Below, one piece after another: positions 25,422-39,432 of a stretch of DNA of 64,000 nucleotides (its first letter is position 1; the number at the start of each line of letters is the position of its first letter). Source of the DNA: Paramecium pentaurelia (taxonomy: Eukaryota; Ciliophora; Oligohymenophorea; Peniculida; Parameciidae); contig CAJJDO010000016.1 in NCBI GenBank assembly GCA_905183005.1, positions 66,862 through 130,861 of the forward strand. Direction: 5' to 3'. A model generated the notes under the pieces. That model was given only the letters and a program-made list of their open reading frames with translations, was not told where the DNA came from and did not search any database. The translations under genes and the position numbers were made by a program.

Positions 25422-28400
25422 TCATAATCCTCCATCTGTTGTTATATTTTAACAGTCTAATACTTTTTTATTATATATTTAAATCCCATATAAGTTATAA
25501 ATCATAATTTCAGCAATCTTCTAGATCATTTATTAATTTACTATAAATTATGATCTTTTCTTAGGTATTATTGAATTTAATTTTTATAACCCAAATTTTT
25601 CATCATAAAATAAATCATAAACAGAATGTAATGATATAGGATATTATATTAATGTAATCTATCCTGTGATTAAACTTACATAAAAGAATCCTCCTGAATG
25701 TTCTTAAATTGCATGTTCATTTAAATTTCCAAATTTAGATTTTGTACATTATCTGATGCAAAATACCTTTTCACAAATTAAACACACAAGAATATCTTTG
25801 CTATTTTCAAATTTTGTATTGTAATTTTTACATTTATCACAACCTTTAACAAAATACCTTTTATGGAATTCAGCAAGGTTTTAACCCAAATTAGAATTGA
25901 GCTTTTTACTATATATATCAAAGATTTATTAATTATATTCTATATAAGGATCTAATTCCTAAATCTTTATCTAACTCTAATGATTAAATTCTTAAACTTC
26001 TTAAGTAGAAATATTAAATATATCCAACAAAATTTATTTGTATTAATCTTACTTTAAATTTAATACAATTATTATTATTTCATTCTTTAATTGTTATTTA
26101 TTTTAATTTATTATGATATTATTATATATTGAATAAATGATATTGAAGAATATCGATATATCTGTATCAAATTTATATTCTTTTGGTTATATTTTTAAAG
26201 GTGAAGATTAATTTATAATTGTTGTTTACTCTAACAACTAAATAATCTAATTTAATGTAATTATTCTATTTAGATCTCTAAATCTTTTAATATCAATAAA
26301 TAGTTATTGTAACAAATCAATTATAATTTAAAGATATATTTCAATAATTATATTTTGATATTGATTCTAATTTGATTTTACTAAATAATCCCATAATCCA
26401 TTTTCATTAACACAATCTATAAGATTCTTATTAAATAATTGAACTTCTAATTAAGTAATTGATTTATTCAATGGTATTTCTATATTGTATGAATGATTAC
26501 ATACTCTACATGCCTATTTATACCATCTAGGAAGTTGACTGCATAATGATTATTATGTATTTTATAGAACACAATTTGGATGATATTTGTGTGAACATCC
26601 ATTAACACTCAATTAAAGTAGATTATGATTCTAATTAATCAATTAAGATAACAATATTTCAGGCATAGGAAAATGTTTATAATTATTTCTCTTAGATAAT
26701 AGAATTGAAATACAAAATTTATCTTGTATTTAGAGTTTACAATAATCACATTATTGATAATCATTATTTTAAAGAGATTTATTATTAATAAGGTCATTTT
26801 ATTAAATTAAACATTATTCCTCTTTAGCTTAGATTTTTATTGATTATTGATCATCCTGTAAAAATGAGAACGTTTAAAATTATTCTATTAAAGTTACATA
26901 ATATTATTGTAAGGGTTCATATTAAGAATCTTATTATATTTTTTTTAAAAGCTAAAGAATAAGAATGAAATTGCTTTTTAATTCTTCAAGTCTAAAATAG
27001 GATGCTGCTAAAAATAAATTTTATATAAAAATGAAAGTTTCTTCTTCCTCATTTTTGTATTAGGATAAAAATTATAGATTATCTATAAGATTCTATTTGG
27101 AAGACAAATGATTGAGTATGTGCTTTTAAATTAAATATTAATTTTCTTAATGATATTAATTTATGTTCCATAATATTCCATTTCCAAAAAGTATATCCTT
27201 TGTTTGGATGCCTCTTTCATTTAATTTTTAATTAAATAGTTTTCTAAAATTTGGCTTTGCAGCAAAAAGAATAGGATCAAAGAGAGGGGGATATTGTGAC
27301 TTTAATTTAAGTAATTTTGTAGTTTCATCTATTTCTAAGAAATTAAGAATTAGAGTATTTAGACCTGGAAATATGATTCCGAAATCTTCAAATCTGAGTT
27401 AGATAGTTTAGAATGTTGCCTATATTTCGATATTCATAATATTTTGAATTATTTTTTAAAGTGCTTGGTGAAGAACTATTGGTAAAATTTTTTATTCTCT
27501 AAAATAAAATATGGTTGAATTATAGATATCAAGATCAGATGTCATTAATCTCAATAGATATAAACTAAAATTAAATAATATATATACTAAGTGACTGTAC
27601 ATTAAAATGTTATATTTGGAATGAGCATATTATTTATTGCTCTATAAACATCAAGCAAGCCTGTTTCACCAAATAAATAAATATATAGTTTTCCAAACGC
27701 TGTGTCTATTGATTCTAATTTTGATCTCTAATTATTTTCCCCATAACCATAATAGAGTTAATCAATTTTTTCATCAGCCATCATCCAAATAGTAACATAT
27801 TTCTAGATACATCTTTATAATATTTATTAAAAATTCTATTTAATAACTTCAATTGAATCATCAAAAATATATTACAAAAATTATAGAAATTGTTAAGGTT
27901 CTTTATATTCTTTAATTGATAGATATAAACATAGAGTTGTAATCAATATTTTATCTAAAATTGAGGCATTCTTTATTAGATAACAATATATTTTTCTTGC
28001 TTTAACCAATTTAATATTAGAATTATCTTTTTAATATACATATTATTTAAATATTTAAGCCAATTCAGTTTCAAATTTGACTCCAATATTTCTTTTATTT
28101 TTAATTAAATTATAGGTTTAAACAAGAATTACTTAAATGAAATTATTTTATAATTATTCAGTACTTTCAGAATCACTAAATAAACTAAAAATTCCAGTTT
28201 ATATTTCTTTAATTAATTCTCCTTCAAAATGTAAGTAATATTTTAATTCAACTTCTTCATCCATAGATTATTTATAATCAAATTTTTTATTTGGTATAAC
28301 AGAAGGTGTAGCTTTGCCAAAACAATTTATGAGTTTTGTTAATAAGTATTATTCATGATTAAAATTTTTGATAAGATTCAAATCAACATTTTAATTTTTA

Positions 28401-29741
28401 AATTTATCATAATCAACACCTAATGTATTTTTTAATGAAATCATATTAAATTTATCAAAATTCTCACTTCTAAATTTAGATCCTAAGAATTTAATTCCAT
28501 ACCAAGGATAAAGTAACATTTCACCTAATGGAACATGAATTAAACAGTAAGCATTTTCTAAAAAACTAAATAATTGAGTTTAATCAAGTTATTCTACTAT
28601 AGCCTTCATTGTTATTTCATTAGTTGATTCCTTAAACTATTTAATATATTCACATTAAATGTAGCTATAAGATGTAATATTAGTTTATGTTAATTCTTAT
28701 AAATAATTTTCAACGATATAATTAAATTCTTTTATTTATTTTTTATTATTCTTTGCATACTAAGGATCAATATCCTATTACTATGAAGTCAAAAAATCAA
28801 TCTAATCATAAACTGAATAAATAGATTTTGTTGTTGTATTTTTAGCAAGTAAAAAAAAGCTTGAAAATATTCTTAAATTAACTTTGCATATAAATTCATT
28901 GAATTCTGAATTTGAAGTTAATCTTTGTATTAAATTAAAAATAAAAATTGGTAATTCAGGTGAAGATGCTTCATATAATGTTTAATATCTAATTAGACTT
29001 TCATACAAAGAATGTTCATAATTTGGTAATTATTTTTGGAATATATTTGCAATCAAATTTTGAAACTATTCTCTATCTTAAGTTAACCAATCAATTAAAT
29101 TAAATATTATTTAATGAAAGAACTAACTTTTCACTAATAAATTGTAATAACCTCTATAATTTATCTTTTAGTCTATAGTTTATTTGATTTATTCAATTTT
29201 AAATTTTTCACACAAATGATACAATTACATTATTGGCAATCTAAAATTGCTCCATTATACTTCTATTTATTTCATTATTTCATAATAAACTGAACTAGCA
29301 GCCATAATAAATTACTCTATCTTTATTGCTAAATCTTCAGGTATCATATCATTTTAGTTTAATTTCTATTCTTCTAACATTTTATGAGTTTCACAATTCT
29401 AAATTAGAGTCAATCTTCCACAACTACAATTACCTACATCTGCAATATATTCAAAATTATGATCTTGGTTATATTTATATTTATATACTTTAATGTTCTT
29501 ATATATTAAAACATTAAGAACATATTAAATGAGAGATGTCATCAGAGCATGTAATGCATCTGAATGCCAATTATTCTTCAGTAATTTCTTTATTACAAAC
29601 ATTCTTTTTAATTTTTTGGCTCATTTTCCATAAATTCAGATGATCAGGCCTATCAGATATATATTTTATAAAAATTTATTCTGATTCGATTGTTTGAGGA
29701 TGATTTGTAAAAAGTTACTCAATTTATTGGACAAATATCAT
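25422..29741 (-). CDS. UBR-box E3 ubiquitin ligase (N-recognin family), about 1400 aa
   Basis: Large minus-strand gene. After the start (MIFVQQIEQLFTNHPQTIES) comes a UBR box with Cys/His ligands: CITCSDDISHLICSQCF, then EHQNHNFEYIADVGNCSCG. A 25-nt intron (29464-29488) interrupts this box and its removal completes it. A long helical middle region follows. Near the C-terminus (about 26440-26660) is a RING-H2-like cluster (GCSHKYHPNCVL...CRVCNHSYNI). Last comes a Cys/His-rich cap (LVCLICEKVFCIRQC, then HAIQEHSGGFFYV). UBR box, RING and cap in this order match UBR1/UBR2/UBR3 ligases that read destabilising N-termini. The remaining span is not a multiple of three, so at least one further small intron is unplaced. 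Confidence 0.82.
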
Positions 29742-30051
29742 TATTTTTGTAGAAATTTATTTATTTTGAATTTCTCATTTCTTTGATACCTTATCAAATG
29801 GCTCAATAGAATCAAATCAGAAATTATAATAAATTTTATTTTTGTTAATCAAATAACACTATTTATTATTATATTATATTAAGCTTTATAATTAATCATT
29901 AGATATATTATTATTAAATATTATAGATATATTTGATAAGTAAAAATAATACATATGTTAATTATGATTATGTATATGTGATTAAGATTGATATTTAATA
30001 ATGATTTTAAATACATTTTAATACAATTTATTAACTTAATACTATAAAAGA
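29742..30051. other. Intergenic spacer between divergent genes
   Basis: 310 bp of AT-rich DNA between the start codons of the UBR ligase (minus) and the giant cysteine-rich gene (plus). It must hold both promoters, but no motif can be defended by eye. Confidence 0.5.
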
Positions 30052-33000
30052 ATGTCTATAATGAGAAGCATGTTTATTCTAATTTTAATTGGTTATGTTT
30101 AAAGTGTAGACATTTGTGTTTAATAAACTACTTATGAATAGTGTATCAATTTGAAAGGAGAATAATGTAAATGGAATGGTTAATATTGCAGATGGTCAAA
30201 TAATTATTTATTTGGATGCGATCCAACTTTGAATGAAAAACTATGCACCAAATAAGTTGGGAAATTAGATGGTACAATAGCAATGTGTATATTTGATAAG
30301 ACTTGTCACACTATTTATGAATAATATTTTCTAAAATGTTCAGATAAATTATCAAAGTCTGCATGTCTATCTATAACAAATCCAGATTAATTATGTAAAT
30401 GGGAAGATGATTAATGCATAAATTTAAATTAAACAGAATTTAACAATATTAATGCTATATTTTAAAATTTAGAATTGAGTGCATCAGTTTGCAGTAGAAT
30501 AACAGGATTTTTGATAATTCATCATTCAATATTATGGAAACTTTTAGAATATTCTCCAGATATTGTAACAGAAGCATAAAGAAAAGTTGAAATTGAAGCA
30601 GGAGTTGAATTTTAGGAATCCAAAACTTATTAGGATTCAAATTTGAAAGATAATGTTATCGATTCTAATGGAATGTTCATATGGTATACATTATCAACAA
30701 AGTAATCTATATCTGACAGTAAAATTTAATTATTAACTTAGCAAAACTTAATGATTTTTAAAGATATGGTTGCATTGCTTAAGAAATCTTAATTGAAAAT
30801 AGATTTATAAAGTTATTTAGTTTAAGTGGAACAATAAGAGGAGTAAATCATGTTTATTGTAAATATTTGAATGTCCATCCTACAAATGCAATCTTTACTG
30901 TTTTTGCTAAATTTGAATGTTTACCAACAACAGAAGATTAATTATAGGATGAATCCTATATCAATAAAAATTAATTATAATGTTAAGATATGAGTGGTAT
31001 AGTATGTTAAAGATTCAAAAGTTCTGAGATTAAATGTGTAATTGATTATACTTAGGAATTCTAATGCAGAAATACTGATATTATTGTTGAGATTGATGAA
31101 TGTAAAACATTAAGTGGTATTGCTACTCATTATAATTGTGCTATTGTGATACAATAATATTGTTATTTAGATATTTCTAATTCAAAAGGATAATGTTCAT
31201 AATAATGTTCAGATTTGACATCTAAATCTTAATGTGAAAACAATTAATAATGTAAATGGTTAGGAGATAATTTAGGAAATATAAATGATTCAAAATTATC
31301 AATATTTCGTGTTTGTGTACCATTAAAAGGCTGTAATTAAATAGGAATGAATAAAAAATATTGTTAAGAAATGAGTATGAATTGTTATTGGAATAATATA
31401 ATTTAGAAATGTTAAGAAATTAAATTTATTGAATAATTAAGATGTGAAGATTGTAATTCAATATTTTGTTGCTCATCTATTACTATTTATGATTAATTTT
31501 GTATTTGGAATGTAGATAAATGTATAAATGTTAAAGATTAAAACTTATTTTCTCATTATTAATCATTCTCTTCATCAATAGTAATGAATTAGAATTTATG
31601 TTTATCTCAAAAAGGATAATACAATTATTATGATATAGTTACAAGAACTTGTAAAACTTAAAATATTAATTTATATTTACCTTGTGTTGATTTTCAAGAT
31701 AAAGATTATGAACTTGATAATAAACCATGTGATAATGGAATAAATGGGAGAATAAATTAAGAATTATGTTTAGCTCTTATTAATTCTAATACAAAATGGG
31801 ATGCTTCTCTATAGAGATGTATTCATGTAACTAATAAATCTATATCTTGTGATAATATGTAATTTGTTAATCCAAATTTATGTAAATATGGTATTGTCTA
31901 AGAATCATACCTATGTCTCTATAATTTAGATACATCAAGTTGTTATTCATCATAATTGATTGATCTTCATTGTGATACTCCAGGAATTAATTATGAATAA
32001 TGTATATCCAATCAAAATGAAAATTGTTAATGGAAGGAAAATAAATGTATTTCTTTAACAGTTAATCTAATTGTTTAATATTATTGTTATGAATTCTAAA
32101 ATGTAAGTCCAAATGTTTGTAGATTTACAAGTAGAAATTTTAGTTGTGAATATGATCATAACACATTTGGTTGTAAAATTATAACAAATTAAATAATTAA
32201 TTCTCATAATTATGTTAATAATTAAGGTTGTTTAACATCAACTGGTTTATATTATTTTGATAATGTATAAAATTAATGTTTAGATGCAACTGACTATTTA
32301 AATATTTTAAATTGTGATACTGAATTTATTTCCATTTAAACTTGTCTTTCAATTACAACTTAAAATTAGAATTGTTTTTGGGGTTCTATTCCTAGTGACC
32401 CATAAGTAAAATGCAGATAATATAAATAATAATTCTAAACTACTTGTTATTCTTATTAATAATCAGCCAATCTAAATACTTGTACTTAAATGGCATCAAA
32501 TTTATCACTCATTCTTACAGATGATTAATTTTGTGAAGTCATAAATTCAAAATGTGTCTCATCTATATCCAAAATTGAAGATATTGATTGTGGATACAAT
32601 AGAATGATTAATATTCATAGATGTGTAGCATTTACTTAAAAAAATTGTTATTTTTAAAATAATAGATGTAATTTGTTATTTGGAGCTTAAGATTATTAAT
32701 AAAAATTATTAGGAATCCTAGAATGTCAACAAAGTAATCTTTAAATTTGTATTTAAATTTTGACATCTGGTTAAACATGCCATATAACATAAGATAATAA
32801 GTGTGTATAATTGTATCTCTCCTTTTCTGATACATGCTAGAATATATCCCAATATGATATGAAGAATTATAATCCATAAATTTGTAGTAGAGCCTTCAAT
32901 GCTTGTTATTATGATGTTGAGAGTAAAACATGTAAAGAACCTTATAATTTGAAATAATTCAAGTGTAATTAAATTGGTGCATCTAAAAAATTATGTTTAC

Positions 33001-36000
33001 TATTTACATATGAAAACTGTGTATTTTATAATGAAATGTGTTAACCTCTTGTAGATTTAAATATAGATTGCAAATTTAGAAATAGGAATGCTTGTTTCTA
33101 AGGTATTATTACTTGTTATTGGAATGAGATGAATTCAGCATGTTAACCATAATATATAGATTGTCCTTTTTATTATGATAAGTCTATCAGTTGGTAAATT
33201 TGTTAATCAAGCAATTAAATGTGTTTTGCTGGCTAGAATGGATGTGTGAATAGTTTTCATGAAGTGCCTTGTTGGTTATCTCTTAGTTAATTCTTATGTA
33301 ATTTATAATGGAAGTATTGTTAATGGTTGGATAATTAATGTGTTAATGAAAATTATGATTGTGAATAAGCATAAACACAACAATAATGTTTGTTACATAG
33401 ATCTAATTTCTGTGTATTCCATAATAATAAATGTTTCACAATTCTCAACATTGAACTCTATGATTGTGATTAATTTGATTAAGTATCTGAAAATTTTTGT
33501 AGACAATACCAACCTATTTGTACATATTCTCAAACAGACTTTAAGTGTATTAAAATGAATTTCTTAACAAATAGTCAAATGATTGATGAATAATTTAAAT
33601 AAAATACTTGTAGTTCAATAAATTAGAATATTTATAGTTGCATATTATAAAGATCTCTTAAATGTTCATACTACAATTATAGTTGGTATTAGTTTTGTGC
33701 AAATTCAGAAGAATTACAAACATGCAACTATTATAATGAAATGATATATCCATCTATTCTAACATGTGAATCTGTATCTAATTGTAAATTTGGAATGACA
33801 ACTAAAGGAGAACCATTTTGTTCTACTTCACCTCTAAGATGTGAAAATTTGCAATATTTTTGTTTGAAAGACATCTTAGGATTGCATTGTTACAGTGAAT
33901 TCGGTTCAGATGAATGTTTAACCTATAATGATGAGCTGTTTTGTGAGAATGTCTAATCTTTTAGAGTCAATAAGTAATTATGCTTATCAATTATGAAAAA
34001 TCCCAATAATCTATCTGAATGTTATTACTAAGAGGAAACATAAACATGTAAATTGAAGAATCCTCTTTCAATAATCATAAGTACTGAAATACTCTATGAT
34101 TACTATTATTGTCTTTTTCAAGATACAGAATTAATTTTATATTATGATGATAATTAAATTTTCGAATATTGTTCCACTTCTTAAGAAGGTAAACGAGAAA
34201 ACTTGAATCTTTATGGATGCACTCAACTCTTAGATTCTACTTATTATTTTGATTTAGAACAGTTTAAATGTTACAAAGATATAACAGAACCTTATATTCA
34301 GATATTTTTATGTCATTAAATGAATGAATTGGCATGTTTATAAATATAAAATCATTTATCTTGTGTATGGTTTAATTAGAAATGCCATAAATATAAGAAT
34401 GAATTTATAAATGTACCTTGTTAGAATAGAAATTATAATTCATGTCTAAAATCATAGACTTAAAAATGTATATGGAATTAAGATATTCTTTAATGTAAAG
34501 ATAGTGAATGTTAAAATAATTAATGTGAATATAGTGAATACTATTGTCAATCTATAAATAAATTATGGAATGGCAATAATTGTTATGAATATAATAAAGA
34601 TTTACCAATTTCATTTTTCAGATGTGATTAATTAGGCTTAAATAAAGATTTATGTTTAAATTATACTTAAAGTTTAACTTGTTATTGGAATGGATACTAC
34701 TGTTAAGAAGCAAATCTTTATATACTTAATTGTTAGGATGAAGTATCATAATAAACTTGTATTTAAATTAAAAAACCAAAATAAATTTGTAAATGGATTG
34801 ACCAAAAATGTCAAAATTTATATCAATCAAATTAATGCAATGATTTCTCTAATCTATAATATTGTAGATAAGCACTTATTAGTTGTTAATTCAATTTATC
34901 ACTACAAAAATGTGAATAAAAATTAGATAACCCTTATATATGTTCTAACACATTAAGTTATAAAGCTTGCTAAAATGTTGAATAAGAATATTGTCAATTT
35001 GATGGCTATTGTAATATATGGTATAGGACAAGATATTCTTGTGAAAACATAGTAAACTATTGGGGTTGTATGAATACATCAATGTATTGTAAATGGACAG
35101 GTTAGTGTGTAAATATAGATAACACCTTTGAACCAGTAGCATGCCATAAAATTCCTATTGAAGTAATTTATTGAGATCTAATAATAGTTTAATAAAGTAT
35201 CATGTAAAAAATACTCCATTGAACCATGTTTATANCTGAAATACTCTATGATTACTATTATTGTCTTTTTCAAGATACAGAATTAATTTTATATTATGAT
35301 GATAATTAAATTTTCGAATATTGTTCCACTTCTTAAGAAGGTAAACGAGAAAACTTGAATCTTTATGGATGCACTCAACTCTTAGATTCTACTTATTATT
35401 TTGATTTAGAACAGTTTAAATGTTACAAAGATATAACAGAACCTTATATTCAGATATTTTTATGTCATTAAATGAATGAATTGGCATGTTTATAAATATA
35501 AAATCATTTATCTTGTGTATGGTTTAATTAGAAATGCCATAAATATAAGAATGAATTTATAAATGTACCTTGTTAGAATAGAAATTATAATTCATGTCTA
35601 AAATCATAGACTTAAAAATGTATATGGAATTAAGATATTCTTTAATGTAAAGATAGTGAATGTTAAAATAATTAATGTGAATATAGTGAATACTATTGTC
35701 AATCTATAAATAAATTATGGAATGGCAATAATTGTTATGAATATAATAAAGATTTACCAATTTCATTTTTCAGATGTGATTAATTAGGCTTAAATAAAGA
35801 TTTATGTTTAAATTATACTTAAAGTTTAACTTGTTATTGGAATGGATACTACTGTTAAGAAGCAAATCTTTATATACTTAATTGTTAGGATGAAGTATCA
35901 TAATAAACTTGTATTTAAATTAAAAAACCAAAATAAATTTGTAAATGGATTGACCAAAAATGTCAAAATTTATATCAATCAAATTAATGCAATGATTTCT

Positions 36001-38599
36001 CTAATCTATAATATTGTAGATAAGCACTTATTAGTTGTTAATTCAATTTATCACTACAAAAATGTGAATAAAAATTAGATAACCCTTATATATGTTCTAA
36101 CACATTAAGTTATAAAGCTTGCTAAAATGTTGAATAAGAATATTGTCAATTTGATGGCTATTGTAATATATGGTATAGGACAAGATATTCTTGTGAAAAC
36201 ATAGTAAACTATTGGGGTTGTATGAATACATCAATGTATTGTAAATGGACAGGTTAGTGTGTAAATATAGATAACACCTTTGAACCAGTAGCATGCCATA
36301 AAATTCCTATTGAAGTAATTTATTGAGATCTAATAATAGTTTAATAAAGTATCATGTAAAAAATACTCCATTGAACCATGTTTATATAATGAAATAAATA
36401 AGAAATGTGATATGAAATTGACTAGTTCATTTGAAAGTTCAACCAATATAGATTAGACTAATTATACACAAATTAGATTGATATATGAATGCACTTAATT
36501 TATTGATAAAGAAGATTGTGTTGGTAGTAGAATCGGTTATTGTGAATGGTAAGACAATAGATGTTTAAATTGTGAATTTAATTAAAGTTGCAAGATTGAT
36601 AATTGTGAACATAAAAGTATTAAATAATGTATGATAATGCATTAATTATTATGTGCATGGAGGAATGATAAATGTATAGATTGGATATTTGATTAAAAGA
36701 ATTTTACTCAATCTTTAATTACTTAGAAGTGTTGTAAATCAATGAATTCAACAGTAAAATATGTAGAATCTATTCAATCATGTATTTAAATTGATATATT
36801 AACAGATGAATGCAATACTTTTGGATTATCAAAAATAGTAAATATATTATAAATTATTATAGGCATGTTTATCATTAGTCAATAAATAATGTACTTATAA
36901 AGACGATAAATGTATAGATTATATTTTTTAATATAAATCAAAATGCCATGAATACTATGATGTGAACTAATAAGTTTGTTAGTAATTACCTCATTTAAGT
37001 TGTAAATATGATGCATTACATAATAAATGCATAGATGTTGATTATTCTAAAGACTAATGCATTAGTTTAGGCTTATCAAAGATGGGATGCTCTAATATAA
37101 TTTAAATGCCTTGTTATTGGAATATTCAAAATTAATAGTGCTCCAATTTTTAATTGTAAATGCACATTAATCAATGTGATAATTAAACTGTTACAAATAG
37201 TTATACTTGTCGATTGTTGAATTATCATTAAGATGTCTGTTCATATAATGTCAATAATAGAACATGCTAATAATAATTCAATCAATTGGCAAAGTGCTCT
37301 CAACCAGGATTGAACAGATTGGCATGTTTAAGATTAATTAATTAACCTTGTTAATATTTGAACAATTAATGTTAAAAGATTAAATCCTTAAATAGTAATT
37401 GCAATGAACTAAGAGATGTAAATGAATTAACATGTAAAATGAACACTAATGATCATTGTATTTATGATCCAGTTGTTGGAAATTGTCAACATTCTTTATA
37501 ATAATTACCATGTAATTACAAAGGATTAAATATCAATAATTGTAATCGATAGAAAGGATGTAAATGGATACATGATATTTAGTAATGTGTTTGTAAAAGT
37601 TAATAAATAAATTCATATTGTGATATGAATGAGAATGAATGTAAAAACAATTGCATTTATGAGCAAGAACTATAAATTTGCAGACCAAAAAAATGTTTTG
37701 ATTTAATTAATTGTTAAGGATTAATGAATGATGAATATTGTTATTAAGATTAAACTTAAAAATGTTAAGGAGCTAAAAAGTGTGAAGATATTGTTAATTT
37801 AAATGATAGTTAAAATTGCTCAGATTTTATGTTTGATAAATCAAATTGCATATAAATTTAAAACTATTGTGTAAGTGCAAATAATCTGTAATAGATCTGT
37901 CTTAATAGTGATTGTTCTAATACATCATGTAAATATGATAATTTTACTTGTCGTCCTTTAATATGTTCAGATTATTAAGAAGAAGAATAATGTTAATAAA
38001 TATCTAATTGTGTTTATATAAATGGAATATGTAAGTATATATAAACATGTTCAGAAATTGATGATTAATCTATTTGTTTAAAAACAAAAGTAAATGAAAA
38101 ATAATGTTCTTGGGAAATTTATGAAATATATTAAATTGCATATCATTGTACAAATCATTAGTGTAATCTGTATAGTAATTCACCTAATTTATGTAATGGT
38201 AATGAGATTAATTAATAATCTTGTTATATGAATGAATTTTAGATTTGTTAGAGTTGTGAAGATATTACAGATCCATGTTTATGTTCAGCTGGTTGTATTT
38301 ATTCAAATGGAAAATGTAAATCAAAATTATGTTAAAATTTTATTTAAGAAAAGGATTGTTAAAACTCTAAAAATTGTTATTGGAGTATTCAAGATAAATT
38401 ATGTAGAAAATTTTGCAAATTTTTAATTTTGGAAGAAGATTGTCTAATGTTAGATTATGAATGTCATTGGAATCCTTATTAATATAAATGTGAAGATGGA
38501 ATTTAAATAGAAATCAATTTAAGTGTTACACTTAATTAGTTTGACAAGTACACTCAACCTATTTTCTAATTCATTCTAATTTTAGTATTTTTTTAATGA
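30052..38599 (+). CDS. Giant cysteine-rich surface-antigen-like protein (span inflated by assembly duplication)
   Basis: Secreted or surface-anchored protein of about 2,438 aa once the duplicated block at 34084-36386 is collapsed. The signal peptide is MSIMRSMFILILIGYVQS. Most of the remainder carries a cysteine every 5-15 residues, often in C-x-W or C-[YF]-W motifs (CKWNGQYCRW, CNCYWNN-like, CVWFNQKC), as in Paramecium surface antigen domains. Residues 140-270 are a cysteine-poor helical insert. The C-terminus is hydrophobic (YTQPIFQFILILVFFQ), compatible with GPI anchoring. Introns at 30812-30840, 36315-36339 (also in the first copy) and 36838-36862 restore the frame exactly. Obvious internal tandem repeats, as in classic immobilisation antigens, were not seen. 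Candidate roles are surface coat or adhesion; antigenic switching is not shown. Confidence 0.8.
34084..36386 (+). repeat. Direct duplication around single N at 35235 (assembly overlap)
   Basis: Bases 34084-35234 (1151 bp) recur at 35236-36386, separated by one N; where compared the copies are identical, including spacers and an intron. Copy 1 stops mid-codon at the N and copy 2 continues into unique sequence. This looks like two contig ends overlapping but not merged, not a biological tandem repeat. Confidence 0.9.
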
Positions 38600-38626
38600 T
38601 ATATAATATTACTAATATTATATAAA

Positions 38627-39309
38627 TCATTTTTTTTTGTTCTTAGTCAAATATTCAACAGCTTTCTTAACTCCTTCAGCTTAGAATTTAGCACCTTAAT
38701 TAATTATGGCTTTAGGAATATCACCTTTTGGATTCATATTACCAATTATTATTATATTTGTTTATCCATTTGGTTACTTTTTTACAATCCAAGCTGAAAA
38801 TACAATCTCTCCTCTTTAAACTCCTTTGACTACTGGTACTTAAGGATGTTCAATTGATTTTGCTAATTTATTAGATTTAATTTTATACTAATTGTCATAT
38901 AATGATCATCACCTAATTTGTATACTCTACTTAATAAACAGAAATCTCTAGCATCAATAAAAAAAGTTGGAGGTTTTCCTCTTGCATAAAATATAAATGT
39001 ATTTTAATCCAATTTTTCAATCAATCTTCCCTATTAAACATTAATATTTATTATTACTTCTAAAAAATTAGAATCATACTCTTTCTTTCTAGTCATATCA
39101 ATTACAAAATTAACAAACTCTTCTGGATCTACTGCAGCATTTGTTTCTGTTCTATTTATCTTTAGACCATTTTCAGGATTATTTCTTGTATAAATTATAT
39201 ATCCATCTTTATTAGTATCCAAAGTCCATTGGTTTTCTGGTTTGAGTTCGACAATAGATAAAATTTTTGTTTTGGTTTCTTCTAAAAGTTGATCGTAATT
39301 GTTTTACAT
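38627..39309 (-). CDS. START-domain lipid-binding protein 1, 218 aa
   Basis: Minus-strand gene encoding essentially one START (StAR-related lipid transfer) domain. N-terminal helix MQNNYDQLLEETKTKILSIV; core strands YIIYTRNNPENGLKINRTET and RGKPPTFFIDARDFCLL; a loop with HPQVPVVKGVQRGEIVFSAW; and the characteristic C-terminal helix starting PKGDIPKAIINQGAKFQAEG. A 26-nt intron (38863-38888) is needed to join the two halves. START domains bind a sterol, phospholipid or ceramide in a hydrophobic pocket; the ligand cannot be read here. No signal or membrane segment, so soluble. A paralogue follows upstream on the same strand (39433-40047). Convergent with the giant gene, 27 bp between stops. Confidence 0.82.
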
Positions 39310-39432
39310 ATTAATTAATTTTAATTTAAAAAGAATTCTGTAGTTCTTAATGAATTTATGTAATAATTATTATATATTGATAAAATTAATTATCTAAATT
39401 TAAAATTATGATTAATCATATTCACTTTCATT

